From NCBI RefSeq assembly GCF_012563545.1, contig NZ_CP050804.1:186001-250000 (forward strand): a DNA stretch of 64,000 nucleotides, in the 5' to 3' direction. The notes beneath the pieces were generated by a model. The model saw only the letters and a list, made by a program, of their open reading frames with translations. It made no database searches and was not told where the DNA came from. Shown piece after piece: positions 45,225-53,591 of the stretch (its first letter is position 1; every line of letters begins with the position of its first letter). This DNA is from Arcanobacterium buesumense. Its GTDB lineage: Bacteria; Actinomycetota; Actinomycetes; Actinomycetales; Actinomycetaceae. A program made the translations under genes and the position numbers.

Positions 45225-45664
45225 TTGTCAAATCCCTTCTTGATTGCTTCAACGTTTTTAGCAAGCCCATCTTTAGGAGCGATTTTGGCCTGCGAAGCCT
45301 TCGTTAGAGACCTCTTACCAAGAAGAGCCAAGATGAGAATGACGAGGAGAATAATGCCGGCGGTGATCAGGTACCCTGCCCAGACCGGAACGAGTTCCGC
45401 AAAAGCCCAAGCAATACCTGCAAATAAAAAGCCGAGCATGTAGAGGGCCAAGACGCCAGCGATAGCAAAAAGTACGCCTCCTGCGCCGAGCTGTTTGACT
45501 TTAGTTTTCGCCTGTAGGCCAGTGTATTTAATTTCATCACGGACAAGAGCGGAAAATTGACTGGTTATTTTGGCGACCAGCTCACCAATGGAACTACCAG
45601 CGTGCGAGGTTGAGGATTTTATGCCATCAAGCTTCTTCGCTGGATCGGTATGTTCAGTAGCCAC
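45221..45664 (-). CDS. Actinobacterial holin-X (PF07332-type) membrane protein
   Basis: A 147-residue protein with two adjacent transmembrane helices (GGVLFAIAGVLALYMLGFLF and WAGYLITAGIILLVILILAL). An amphipathic N-terminus (SIGELVAKITSQFSALVRDE) precedes them, and a basic C-terminal tail follows. The layout matches the putative actinobacterial holin-X superfamily III. Despite the name there are no phage genes nearby, so it is a chromosomal envelope protein rather than a lysis gene. It is coupled to the DUF3618 gene. Confidence 0.8.
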   Translation of the reverse strand: MATEHTDPAKKLDGIKSSTSHAGSSIGELVAKITSQFSALVRDEIKYTGLQAKTKVKQLGAGGVLFAIAGVLALYMLGFLFAGIAWAFAELVPVWAGYLITAGIILLVILILALLGKRSLTKASQAKIAPKDGLAKNVEAIKKGFDK

Positions 45665-45784
45665 GAACTACTCCTTCACGGGCTATACCAGCCCCTGGGT
45701 AGATTAAGATTATGTCCCTATTCTGTCACGAATTAGCTCAAAAGTTCGACTCCCTAGGGTAAAACTCCCCACAATCACGCACGT

Positions 45785-47599
45785 TTATCGCCTTGAGCGA
45801 GAAAGAATCTTGCGGAAAATCGCCCGAATAGGACCGAGGAGAATTTCACCTTCAGGCATTTTTGAAAGCTTTAAAAGTACGACGAAGATACTGGACATGA
45901 CGAACGTAACGACGATAATCGAGACTATGGCTAATGAGAAAGAACTTGCTACCGCGTCATATCCGAAACCTAACATGATGGCGTATCCAACCAGGCTCAC
46001 GATGATTCCCAATCCGCCAAGTTGGAGATGGGTACGGATGATTCGTCGCGTATCAAGTCCGCCAAGACGGCGACGAAGAACCCACGCGTGAATACCAATG
46101 AAAATAACATTTTCAAAGGAAGAGACTAAACACAAGCCGACAACCGTCCACTGTGGCGGTAGGAAAACGGTTTGTAGATATAAAATCGGAGTCAAAATAT
46201 GGAGTGGTAAGACGGTTAAAAACGCTGTTTTCGTATCTTCGAAAGCATAAAAAACTTTCATCAATACTGCGTCAGCTGAACCGAAAACTAGTCCGAGAGT
46301 CAGGGCTGCCAAAACCCAGGCTAACGCCCATGCTTCTTGCGAGGTCGACGTCGGCGTCACAACTTTTGCTACCGGAACAGCAAGAACGAAAATAAGCGCA
46401 GAGGCTAAAACGTTAAAAACACCAATAGTTCGAATAGATATAGAAACGTCGGAGCGCACCGCTGCAAAATCGTTACGTGCGGCGGCTCGGGACATGCGGG
46501 GGAAGACTGCAGTGATAATCGAAATAGCTACGAGTGAAGATGGCAGCGAGTAAAGTGCATAGGCGATGGTATACATAAAATTGCCCGCTACCAGCGTTGT
46601 GTCTTGTCCAGCGTCGATCGCGCGTTGGGTTGCACCAGCAGCGATATTAAGCAAAATCATAATGGGAACCATGCCGGTGAACATCAGAGCCAAGACCCAG
46701 CTCCCGGCCCGGCCCACGGCACCAAGGCCTGAATTGCGCCATTGGAAATCAGGTCGATAGCGAATGCCTAGGCGATAAAGCGGGACAAATAAGATTAATG
46801 CTTGAACAACAATGCCTAAAGTGGATACGCCAGCCAAGATCATGGTGGGGGCGCCGGCCCAATCGGCTGCTGATGATGGGTTCGTTGAATCCTCCGGACC
46901 AAACAGAGCGAGCATCGTGATTAAGCCGCCAATAGCGACGACGTTATTAAGCGCCGGTGACCACATATATGGCCCAAACTTTTCGTATGCATTAAGGATC
47001 TGTCCCAGCACTGCATAAAGCCCGTAAAAGAATATTTGTGGCAAGCACCAAAAAGAGAAAATAACCGTTAACTGATACCACTCAGATGACATTGTTGAGG
47101 CGTAAAAATTAACGATCAGTGGTGCTGCTGCCGTAATGACAAGCGTCATTGCGCCGAGCGTGACAAAAGAAAAAGTTAAAAGTTTATTGATGAAAATAGC
47201 ACCGTCAGTCCGCGATTTCTCAGTTGCCCGCACGATAGCAGGTACGAGGACGGCGTTGACTAGGCCGCCGGCAATAATGCCGTACAGCAAATTTGGCACA
47301 TTGTTGGCAATATCGAAAGAATTAGCAACCGGCGTTGAGACACCAACAACAGCGCCGAGTAAAATCGGCGAACGAACCATTCCGAGTGCGCGGGAAATGA
47401 GCGTACCCAAAAACATAATGAGTGACGAACGCGCAGCCGACGTCTTCGGTGCGTGAGACTCAGTGTTAGCCTGTGGAGGCGTTGACGGCTCGGTGCTTGT
47501 GTGTGGTGCCGTTAGCGTACGTATGGACCGCGTCCCAGATACTGGAGTAGATCCTTGTCCGTGCCGAGGATTGAAGCGGTTTCGAGAACGAAAGTGCAT
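45785..47599 (-). CDS. murJ: MurJ lipid II flippase (MviN family)
   Basis: A 604-residue integral membrane protein with about 14 transmembrane segments. It moves lipid-linked peptidoglycan precursor across the membrane. Its N-terminal 50 residues are hydrophilic and proline-rich. Family hallmarks are SSLIMFLGTLISRALGMVRS, NSFDIANNVPNLLYGIIAGG then LVNAVLVPAIVRA, and AYALYSLPSSLVAISIITAV then FPRMSRAAA. It lacks the large C-terminal kinase-like domain seen in mycobacterial MviN. It lies just downstream of a minus-strand tRNA cluster. Confidence 0.93.
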   Translation of the reverse strand: MHFRSRNRFNPRHGQGSTPVSGTRSIRTLTAPHTSTEPSTPPQANTESHAPKTSAARSSLIMFLGTLISRALGMVRSPILLGAVVGVSTPVANSFDIANNVPNLLYGIIAGGLVNAVLVPAIVRATEKSRTDGAIFINKLLTFSFVTLGAMTLVITAAAPLIVNFYASTMSSEWYQLTVIFSFWCLPQIFFYGLYAVLGQILNAYEKFGPYMWSPALNNVVAIGGLITMLALFGPEDSTNPSSAADWAGAPTMILAGVSTLGIVVQALILFVPLYRLGIRYRPDFQWRNSGLGAVGRAGSWVLALMFTGMVPIMILLNIAAGATQRAIDAGQDTTLVAGNFMYTIAYALYSLPSSLVAISIITAVFPRMSRAAARNDFAAVRSDVSISIRTIGVFNVLASALIFVLAVPVAKVVTPTSTSQEAWALAWVLAALTLGLVFGSADAVLMKVFYAFEDTKTAFLTVLPLHILTPILYLQTVFLPPQWTVVGLCLVSSFENVIFIGIHAWVLRRRLGGLDTRRIIRTHLQLGGLGIIVSLVGYAIMLGFGYDAVASSFSLAIVSIIVVTFVMSSIFVVLLKLSKMPEGEILLGPIRAIFRKILSRSRR

Positions 47600-47639
47600 G
47601 AAACTAGTGTACCGATCTTTACGATGAAGGGGAGATATG

Positions 47640-47674
47640 AAAAGTCCCCTTGCAATAACGGCAAGGGGACTTTT
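47640..47674 (-). terminator. Terminator of the tRNA-Asp gene
   Basis: AAAAGTCCCCTTGC (47640-47653) pairs perfectly with 47661-47674. It lies 5 bp downstream of the minus-strand tRNA-Asp. Confidence 0.85.
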
Positions 47675-47679
47675 CAGAG

Positions 47680-47753
47680 CGACCCTGACGGGACTTGAAC
47701 CCGCGACCTCCGCCGTGACAGGGCGGCGCGCTAACCAACTGCGCTACAGGGCC
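47680..47753 (-). tRNA. tRNA-Asp (GTC), copy 1
   Basis: A full cloverleaf on the minus strand. The 5' acceptor GGCCCTG pairs with CAGGGTC, D-loop AGTTGGTTAG, anticodon loop CTGTCAC (anticodon GTC), T-loop TTCAAGT, discriminator G. Identical to 47926-47999. CCA is not encoded. It is a substrate for GluQ-RS if queuosine is present. Confidence 0.95.
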
Positions 47754-47782
47754 AGAGAAACATCTGGCGATGCTTTGACCGA

Positions 47783-47808
47783 AAATCCCCTGCCGTGGCA
47801 GGGGATTT
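47783..47808 (-). terminator. Hairpin between tRNA-Asp and tRNA-Phe
   Basis: AAATCCCCTGCC (47783-47794) pairs with GGCAGGGGATTT (47797-47808). It lies 7 bp beyond the tRNA-Phe 3' end. Confidence 0.75.
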
Positions 47809-47814
47809 ATCTGG

Positions 47815-47887
47815 TGGCTCCGACCGGCGTCGATCCGGTGACCTTTCGATTTTCAGTCGAACGCTCTACCAACTGAGCTACAGAGCC
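47815..47887 (-). tRNA. tRNA-Phe (GAA)
   Basis: Minus-strand cloverleaf: acceptor GGCTCTG with CGGAGCC, D-loop AGTTGGTAGA, anticodon loop ACTGAAAAT (GAA), T-arm TCGACGC, discriminator A. 73 nt, CCA not encoded. Confidence 0.95.
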
Positions 47888-47925
47888 AAGATAAGAAAAC
47901 ACCCGGTTTCCCGGGAGTTCCTTAG

Positions 47926-47999
47926 CGACCCTGACGGGACTTGAACCCGCGACCTCCGCCGTGACAGGGCGGCGCGCTAACCAACTGCGCTACAGGGCC
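47926..47999 (-). tRNA. tRNA-Asp (GTC), copy 2
   Basis: Identical in sequence to the copy at 47680-47753, including the anticodon GTC. The two copies lie 246 bp apart and bracket tRNA-Phe. Confidence 0.95.
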
Positions 48000-48044
48000 T
48001 TACGGCCGATATCTTGCGATATCTTAACTTCCTGACGGAAGTAG

Positions 48045-48117
48045 TACCCCCAACCGGATTCGAACCGGTGCTACCGCCGTGAAAGGGCGGGGTCCTGGGC
48101 CGCTAGACGATGGGGGC
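48045..48117 (-). tRNA. tRNA-Glu (TTC)
   Basis: Minus-strand cloverleaf: acceptor GCCCCCA with TGGGGGT, D-arm GTCTAGCGGCCCAGGAC, anticodon loop CCTTTCACG (TTC), T-loop TTCGAAT, discriminator A. 73 nt. Confidence 0.95.
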
Positions 48118-48283
48118 GAAACCCTAAGGTCTCTCGTTCCGAACACTTGCGTGTCAGTGGAACCCCTATAGCTTAGCCAGATTTCGGGTCAGAATGCAAA
48201 ACGAATGAGGTGTGTTGCCTGTCACTGTTCGCTAGAAGCCTGTTTTTCGTTGATAGTACGCGGGTTTAGCATAAGCTAGGAAC

Positions 48284-49855
48284 ATGACTGTATCGATTAT
48301 TTCCCAGATCGCGCCGTATTTTTTCTCCCCCTTGGCGCAAGACCCGCCGGATACTCCAGCTGCCGAAAAAGCCGAAGCAGTTGTGGAAGCAACGGTTGAC
48401 GTTTTAAGCGTGCTCATTTCGGGTGCTATCGGCGCTCTCATAGGAGCTTTCACCACAATCGTCGTCATGTCGATCAGCCACGTCTTCGCCAAACGTTACA
48501 AGTATTACGCACCCGTTCACAGCACGATACGTAAACCATTAGGATTGACACTCATCACCTTAGGCGCCTGGATCGGCTTCGATCTAGCAACAAAAAATCT
48601 TGACGATGCCACCGCACCCGAATGGTTACCGTTATTCGATCACGGATTCTTAATCCTCTTTATTGCCGTATCGGCAGCAACCATCGTGGCCTTAACCAAC
48701 GGCCTCGTGAAATCGGTCTACCTTCGGATGGAGTTTTCCTCCGAAGAACGAGCCAGCCGAATCGAAACTCAAGTACAAGTCATTCACCGCGTCGTCGGCG
48801 CAATCATCTGGGTTTTAGCCTTCGGTGCAATATTACTCACATTCCCGGCTGCAAGAACTGCAGGAACGTCCCTTCTCGCATCGGCCGGCTTGCTCTCCGT
48901 CGTCGCCGGTCTAGCCGCTCAATCGGTACTCGGTAACGTCTTCGCCGGTCTGCAACTGGCTTTCTCCGACTCAATGCGCGTAGGCGATATCGTCGTCTTC
49001 AACGGGTCAATGGCAACAGTCGAAGAAATCACCCTGACATACATCGTCCTCGCCGTGTGGGATGGCCGACGCATTATGGTGCCATCAACCAAAATGACTG
49101 CCGAACCATTCGAAAACTGGACCCGGCGATCCCCAGAAATGATGGGCGTCGTCGAATGGGAAGTAGATTGGAATATCCCCGTCAAACAAGCCCGCAAACA
49201 GCTTGACTACCTCCTCCACGCCACCGACCTCTGGGACGGTCGCACAGGCGTCCTCCAAGTAGCTGAAGCAGTCGACGGCACAATCCTTATGCGTGCCGTC
49301 GTTTCGGCCGCCAACGCCGGAGCCATGATTGACTTGCGCCACTACCTGCGCGAAGCAATGGTTCAATGGATTCAAGACGAAGCCCCGCAAGCCATTCCGC
49401 ACTATCGCAGAATCGTCGACGAAGCTCCCGATTTTAAGACCGTAACTGACGCCACGGCAGCCCTAGTCAATAAACGCGTAGCTGTAAAAGCGCCAGTGTA
49501 TACGCCAGACCCCGCAGTTGTAGAAACCGCCTCAACCGTTGTCATATCTCAAGCCGAAGTGGAAAGCTTTTCCCGGACGCCGCTTGCCCAACGGGTAGGA
49601 GATGACGACTTCCAGGTACACACAACCTCCGCTGAGTTCGCCGTCGTGCCCGACGACGATGATGACGGTCCCGCTGGCTACCAATCAGCGATTTTCCACG
49701 GTTCAGAAGAAGCCGAAAAACGCGCTGAACAATATGCCGGGCCAGGTCAAGACGTCTATGAAGAACGCAACAGAAAACTGGAACAGACCGACGATATGAA
49801 AAAATTAGCCGATAGTGGCGAACAAAAAATCGACGAAGAAGAGGAAGGAAAATAA
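48284..49855 (+). CDS. Small-conductance mechanosensitive channel (MscS family)
   Basis: A 523-residue membrane channel that opens under hypo-osmotic tension. An N-terminal segment and two to three helices (LISGAIGALIGAFTTIVVMS, HGFLILFIAVSAATIVAL, VVGAIIWVLAFGAILLTF) precede the pore helix ASAGLLSVVAGLAAQSVLGN. The beta domain VFAGLQLAFSDSMRVGDIV follows, with VEEITLTYIVLAVWDGRRIM and VPSTKMTAEPFENWTRR. A hydrophilic, acidic C-terminal extension of about 130 residues is unusual for simple MscS and ends EEEEGK. It is two bases upstream of msrB, probably co-transcribed. Confidence 0.9.
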   Translation: MTVSIISQIAPYFFSPLAQDPPDTPAAEKAEAVVEATVDVLSVLISGAIGALIGAFTTIVVMSISHVFAKRYKYYAPVHSTIRKPLGLTLITLGAWIGFDLATKNLDDATAPEWLPLFDHGFLILFIAVSAATIVALTNGLVKSVYLRMEFSSEERASRIETQVQVIHRVVGAIIWVLAFGAILLTFPAARTAGTSLLASAGLLSVVAGLAAQSVLGNVFAGLQLAFSDSMRVGDIVVFNGSMATVEEITLTYIVLAVWDGRRIMVPSTKMTAEPFENWTRRSPEMMGVVEWEVDWNIPVKQARKQLDYLLHATDLWDGRTGVLQVAEAVDGTILMRAVVSAANAGAMIDLRHYLREAMVQWIQDEAPQAIPHYRRIVDEAPDFKTVTDATAALVNKRVAVKAPVYTPDPAVVETASTVVISQAEVESFSRTPLAQRVGDDDFQVHTTSAEFAVVPDDDDDGPAGYQSAIFHGSEEAEKRAEQYAGPGQDVYEERNRKLEQTDDMKKLADSGEQKIDEEEEGK

Positions 49856-49857
49856 CC

Positions 49858-50313
49858 ATGGGATACGCCGACCAAACTCCACAGCCAACAGACGACATCA
49901 ACTACAAGCTCAACAAAACCCCACAAGAGTGGCGCAACCTACTAACCGATATGGAGTTCTTCGTACTACGTGAAGCTGGGACCGAACGGCCCGGAACCGG
50001 CGAATTGCTCTACGAAAATCGCCCCGGAACTTACCACTGTAAGGCCTGCGACGCCCAACTCTTTAGCGCCGACAAAAAATTTGACTCCCACTGCGGTTGG
50101 CCGTCATTCTACGATCCAGATGAAAAAGGCGCCGTGGTCTACATCGAAGATCGCTCTCTTGCTCCGCGAATTCGCACCGAAGTGCGCTGCGCAACATGTG
50201 GATCCCACCTCGGTCACGTCTTCAACGACTCACCACAAACACCAACCGGTTTGCGCTACTGCATGAACTCCGTCGCACTGCGATTCGTACCAGGAGAAGA
50301 CCACAACGAATGA
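49858..50313 (+). CDS. msrB: Peptide-methionine (R)-S-oxide reductase MsrB
   Basis: A 151-residue zinc-containing reductase that repairs methionine-R-sulfoxide in proteins. Zinc cysteines lie in YHCKACDAQLF (C-x-x-C) and VRCATCGSHLGHVF (C-x-x-C). The active-site cysteine is in RYCMNSVALRF. Also visible is KFDSHCGWPSFYDP, which binds the substrate. Start at the ATG following AAGGAAAAT. Its stop overlaps the ATG of the next gene. Its place behind a mechanosensitive channel gene suggests a stress operon. Confidence 0.95.
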   Translation: MGYADQTPQPTDDINYKLNKTPQEWRNLLTDMEFFVLREAGTERPGTGELLYENRPGTYHCKACDAQLFSADKKFDSHCGWPSFYDPDEKGAVVYIEDRSLAPRIRTEVRCATCGSHLGHVFNDSPQTPTGLRYCMNSVALRFVPGEDHNE

Positions 50314-51092
50314 CACTTCGGTGCTTGACGCTCAACATTGAGCATGGACGATCCGCCAACAGTGAATCTCATGCTTTTAACAAAGCATTAGACGAGCTAC
50401 AAGAGCTGGCACCGGACATTCTTATGCTTCAAGAGGTCGATGGGCGGCGCCGAGTGCAATTAACCACTCGGAATGCCACACGAGTTAGTCAAGCAGAACA
50501 AATAGCGCAAAAACTCGGCATGCACTATGTTTACGCTCCTTCCGCATTCGGATATGGCGTAGCAATACTTAGCACAATGTCGATCATGGCAGCGCGCTTT
50601 TTGCGCCTGCCACCAGTTGTGCTACCACTTCAGCGGCCAGCGGGCGCGCAACTAGTGCGCGCCCGCTGGCCGGAACCACGTACGGCGCTCTATGCCTATC
50701 TGAACCATCCACACAAGCCGCTTATCGTGGCTACTACCCACCTTGATATTGACCAAAATGCCGCCCCGCATCAACTTGATATTGTTGCTCGCGGATATGA
50801 AAAAGTTGCCCAATATTGGCAAATACCTGGTGCGGCCACATCCTCATCGCTTCTATTAGCTGGTGATCTTAACCTGCGGCCAGCAGCCGTATCTAAAGTT
50901 CTGGAACAGATCCCAAGCAAATATTCAATTCCACGCGTCCCTCTGGCGGCAGGGTTGACCTATCCGCGCCGCAATCCGAAGTGGCAAATTGATCACATGT
51001 TGGGCTACCGACTCACATCAAGTAGCTCTAGAGTCATTTCTACAGCAATATCTGATCATGTTGGACTGCTAGCGCATATTGATATTTCGTGA
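50310..51092 (+). CDS. Endonuclease/exonuclease/phosphatase-fold protein
   Basis: A protein of about 260 residues with the EEP catalytic core: LRCLTLNIEHGRSANSE (N), ILMLQEVDGRRRVQL (E), TTHLDIDQN (H and D), LLAGDLNLRP (D-x-N), and the C-terminal ISDHVGLLAHI (D-H). The ATG at 50310 overlaps the msrB stop (ATGA); a 38-residue upstream extension in frame is within msrB and unlikely. There is no signal peptide. The substrate may be DNA, a sugar phosphate or a phospholipid. Confidence 0.82.
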   Translation: MTLRCLTLNIEHGRSANSESHAFNKALDELQELAPDILMLQEVDGRRRVQLTTRNATRVSQAEQIAQKLGMHYVYAPSAFGYGVAILSTMSIMAARFLRLPPVVLPLQRPAGAQLVRARWPEPRTALYAYLNHPHKPLIVATTHLDIDQNAAPHQLDIVARGYEKVAQYWQIPGAATSSSLLLAGDLNLRPAAVSKVLEQIPSKYSIPRVPLAAGLTYPRRNPKWQIDHMLGYRLTSSSSRVISTAISDHVGLLAHIDIS

Positions 51093-51102
51093 AAGGGTAT
51101 TT

Positions 51103-51986
51103 GTGATACGGAGTGAAAAAACTAGTGAAACTTGGCCGTTAGCGCCATTCATTTTACTTCTCACGGCGGCTATTCAATACAGTGGCGCAACGATTGCGGT
51201 TGGTCTATTTTCATCCGTTGCGGTTATTGCTGTTGCGTGGGCGCGCGGATTCTTTGCCTCTCTTATGCTCGTTGCTTGGCGTCGCCCATCTCTTAACCTC
51301 ACCACTCCACAAGGTCGGCATGCTTTTGTTTTATCGTCAATCTACGGGCTATCCATAGTGTCAACTAATGTTATTTTTTATTTAGCCATTGCCCGAATTC
51401 CCCTTGGGACGACAGTAGCTTTAGAATTTTTAGGGCCAGTTATTCTTGCCGCCATTGTCGGTAAAGGGTGGCGCATTCGGCTAGGGATAATTCTTGCTTT
51501 GAGTGGAGTTTTTCTTATCTCCTGGATTGGGGTAGATATACATGCTCCGGGAGTAAGCACGGGAATAGTGATCGCATTAATCGCTGGATTATGCTGGGCT
51601 ATTTAATTTATATGTATGTTGGGCGGCGGATTGCAGTAACTGGAAATGGTCTGGATTCGTTGGCCGTTGGGATGCTGACGGGATCTTTGCTGTGGTTGCC
51701 AATCGCTGGTATGTCTTTGGGGCCAATTTTTTCTAACCAACGGATATTCTGGTTAGTGATGCTAGTGGCGCTTTTATCTTCGGTCACGCCATATGCTATG
51801 GATACGGTGATTATGAGACGCATTAACGCCTCAACATTTGCTCTGTTGAACTCTCTTCTACCAGCTACTTCATTTGTTGTTGGGCTTGTTATCTTGCATC
51901 AGGTTCCGACGATTGGGGAACTTGCTGGGCTGGTGCTTATTACTGCTGCTGTTGGTTTGGTAGGAATGCGTCCCAATGCAAAATAA
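51103..51986 (+). pseudogene. EamA/RhtA-type exporter broken by a 5-bp tandem duplication
   Basis: Together two frames encode an EamA/DMT-family transporter of about 293 residues with ten transmembrane helices (first part LLTAAIQYSGATIAVGLFSS and IPLGTTVALEFLGPVILAAI; second part VGRRIAVTGNGLDSLAVGM and LPATSFVVGLVILHQVPT). The start is a GTG at 51103 preceded by GAAAGGG. The first frame ends at TAA 51604-51606, exactly where ATTTA occurs twice (51601-51610). Removing one copy restores GLCWAIYMYVGRR, so a 5-bp duplication caused the break. It may be an amino-acid (threonine/homoserine) exporter or may switch by slippage. Confidence 0.85.
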
Positions 51987-52110
51987 TGCCTGAGGTAGCT
52001 CAAAATAGGGTTTTAGAATGTGGGCGCAATAAATCTATTAACAGGGTGTAGCAACCAACAGGGTGGGGCAACCTGGCAGTGGGGCAACGGAATTTTAGAC
52101 AAGGAAAAAT

Positions 52111-52140
52111 CGCTGGTTATGAAAGAATTCGTAACCAGCG
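52111..52140 (-). terminator. Terminator of tRNA-Lys
   Basis: CGCTGGTTA (52111-52119) pairs with TAACCAGCG (52132-52140). On the minus strand it is followed by ATTTTTCC. Confidence 0.82.
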
Positions 52141-52147
52141 ATACTAG

Positions 52148-52221
52148 TAGGCCCCGTGGGACTCGAACCCACAACCTACGGATTAAAAGTCCGCAGCTCT
52201 AACCAGTTGAGCTAGAGGCCC
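52148..52221 (-). tRNA. tRNA-Lys (TTT)
   Basis: Minus-strand cloverleaf: acceptor GGGCCTC with GGGGCCT (with wobble pairs), D-arm GCTCAACTGGTTAGAGC, anticodon loop ACTTTTAAT (TTT), T-loop TTCGAGT, discriminator A. 74 nt. Confidence 0.93.
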
Positions 52222-52495
52222 CCGCTTGAAACAAGCGTGATTTCGCCGGGTTGGCGACGAAACTTTTACTAGTATAGCTCCTAAAGTGTGTTGTGTAAAA
52301 ATCAAACGACATCTGAATTCAGGTGAGGAAATTGTGGGAAATGCAGATAATTCTGAGAGTTTATGTGCCATAAAGACATTTTCTTCCGTTGTGATGTGTG
52401 TGACAATGTGGTGAGATGGTAGTCAGTAATATGAATACTAGGAGCTTTAAAAAATATTTTGTGACAGTCGACACTAGCCTGAGGAGGTTTGTCTC

Positions 52496-53122
52496 ATGAA
52501 TGCAGTATTTCGCCGGCCAGCACAACTTCGCCCAGAGCAGTTAGAAGTTATTGATGGTGACGTCAACATCGAAGCGCGTTCAGAATTAGCGTACACAACT
52601 GCACATGCCTTAATTCCACATGGTGGAGAAGTAGATAATGAAGTCATTGCACGCTTACGCGCATTAATAGCAGAAGAAGGTGTTGATGTTATTGCCGAAT
52701 CGTGGGTTGATTCACCAGAAACATCATTGCCTGGAATCTTATGGCGGGGGTATCTGTTACGCGAATGGATACGACGATTCTCAGAAGATGTTCACCAGCG
52801 TTTTATAGCTGCTCAAAAAGCCGGGGCGTCTCAAGAAAATGTGCTTGAGCCAGAAAACGTCATGAAATTGTGGGACAGCGTTTTTGGTGGTTCTTTTGCT
52901 GGTGATTTCATTGATGTTATACGCCAGTCTGCTCGACTAACTGATTTCTTGGCGAGTGTAGAACCTGTGTGGATTGACGAGGATGATCATCCACTGGCTA
53001 CATTGGTTACGCGACGGGCAACTGGTATGGCACGGACGTCCCAAGAGTTCCGTGAAGCGGGGGAGAAAATATTCCGTGAAGGTGTTGTTCCGCCTAGTGG
53101 TAGTGACGTGCAATCCAAGTAG
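52496..53122 (+). CDS. Conserved-looking hypothetical soluble protein
   Basis: A 208-residue cytosolic protein. It is well supported as coding by a strong Shine-Dalgarno (GAGGAGG), regular codon use and a good terminator. Sequence features are FRRPAQLRPEQLEVIDGDVN, an all-helical middle (EVIARLRALIAEEGVDVIAE then WVDSPETSLPGILWRGYLLR), EWIRRFSEDVHQRFIAAQKA, and a basic tail. It has no signal peptide, transmembrane helix or obvious catalytic motif. I do not recognise the family. It is monocistronic, between tRNA-Lys and the SGNH protein. Confidence 0.65.
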   Translation: MNAVFRRPAQLRPEQLEVIDGDVNIEARSELAYTTAHALIPHGGEVDNEVIARLRALIAEEGVDVIAESWVDSPETSLPGILWRGYLLREWIRRFSEDVHQRFIAAQKAGASQENVLEPENVMKLWDSVFGGSFAGDFIDVIRQSARLTDFLASVEPVWIDEDDHPLATLVTRRATGMARTSQEFREAGEKIFREGVVPPSGSDVQSK

Positions 53123-53145
53123 TGCCGTTTAATTCAAGCTGCTAT

Positions 53146-53180
53146 CAATGAACGAGGTGTATGAGCACCTACGTTCATTG
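53146..53180 (+). repeat. Hairpin after the hypothetical gene
   Basis: CAATGAACG-AGGTG pairs with CACCT-A-CGTTCATTG with one bulged A. No U-tract follows. It is perhaps a 3' structure or weak terminator. Confidence 0.55.
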
Positions 53181-53229
53181 TGGCCTACATGAGCAATCTT
53201 CCTGCATCAACAATTTATCTTGTCTCAGT

Positions 53230-53264
53230 TTGCCGGTGCTTGCGTTATTCGCAAGCACCGGCAA
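53230..53264 (+). terminator. Terminator after the hypothetical gene
   Basis: TTGCCGGTGCTTGCG (53230-53244) pairs perfectly with 53250-53264 over TTATT, followed by CTTTTG. Confidence 0.82.
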
Positions 53265-53525
53265 CTTTTGTGCTGTTTCAAAGAGGGAATGCGGCAAGGG
53301 ACATTTTGAGATGATGTGCTGTCACAAAAACTCGTTAATATGCAACGGTAGGTGATATCGAAGCGTATCTGCTCTTAATGGCGAGTTTTAGTGACAGTGG
53401 GGAAATTAGGTAGATATGAGCCGGAAGGCAATGATAATTGGGTAATTGGCAATCGGGTAATAGTTTCTATAGGGGGCATTCAACGAGGATATGTCTGTGG
53501 CATTAGGGGTTCATGTCAACAAAAA
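53265..53525. other. Intergenic stretch without a recognised gene
   Basis: About 260 bp between two terminators. Short frames exist, but none has a ribosome-binding site or a recognisable family. Nothing else is seen. Confidence 0.5.
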
Positions 53526-53590
53526 CGTGGGTGGCTAACCGTAACGGTTAGCCACCCACGAAGTAAGTATCATATAGCTACATGATACTT
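53526..53590 (-). terminator. Tandem hairpins after the SGNH gene
   Basis: A 17-bp perfect stem (53526-53542 with 53544-53560) and a 9-bp stem, AAGTATCAT (53565-53573) with ATGATACTT (53582-53590), stand side by side just past the minus-strand stop. Confidence 0.8.
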
Positions 53591-53591
53591 A

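Noticed and set aside
45221-45664. Prophage lysis gene (holin)
   Set aside because: The family name suggests phage, but no phage genes surround it and it is coupled to a DUF3618 gene as in normal chromosomes.
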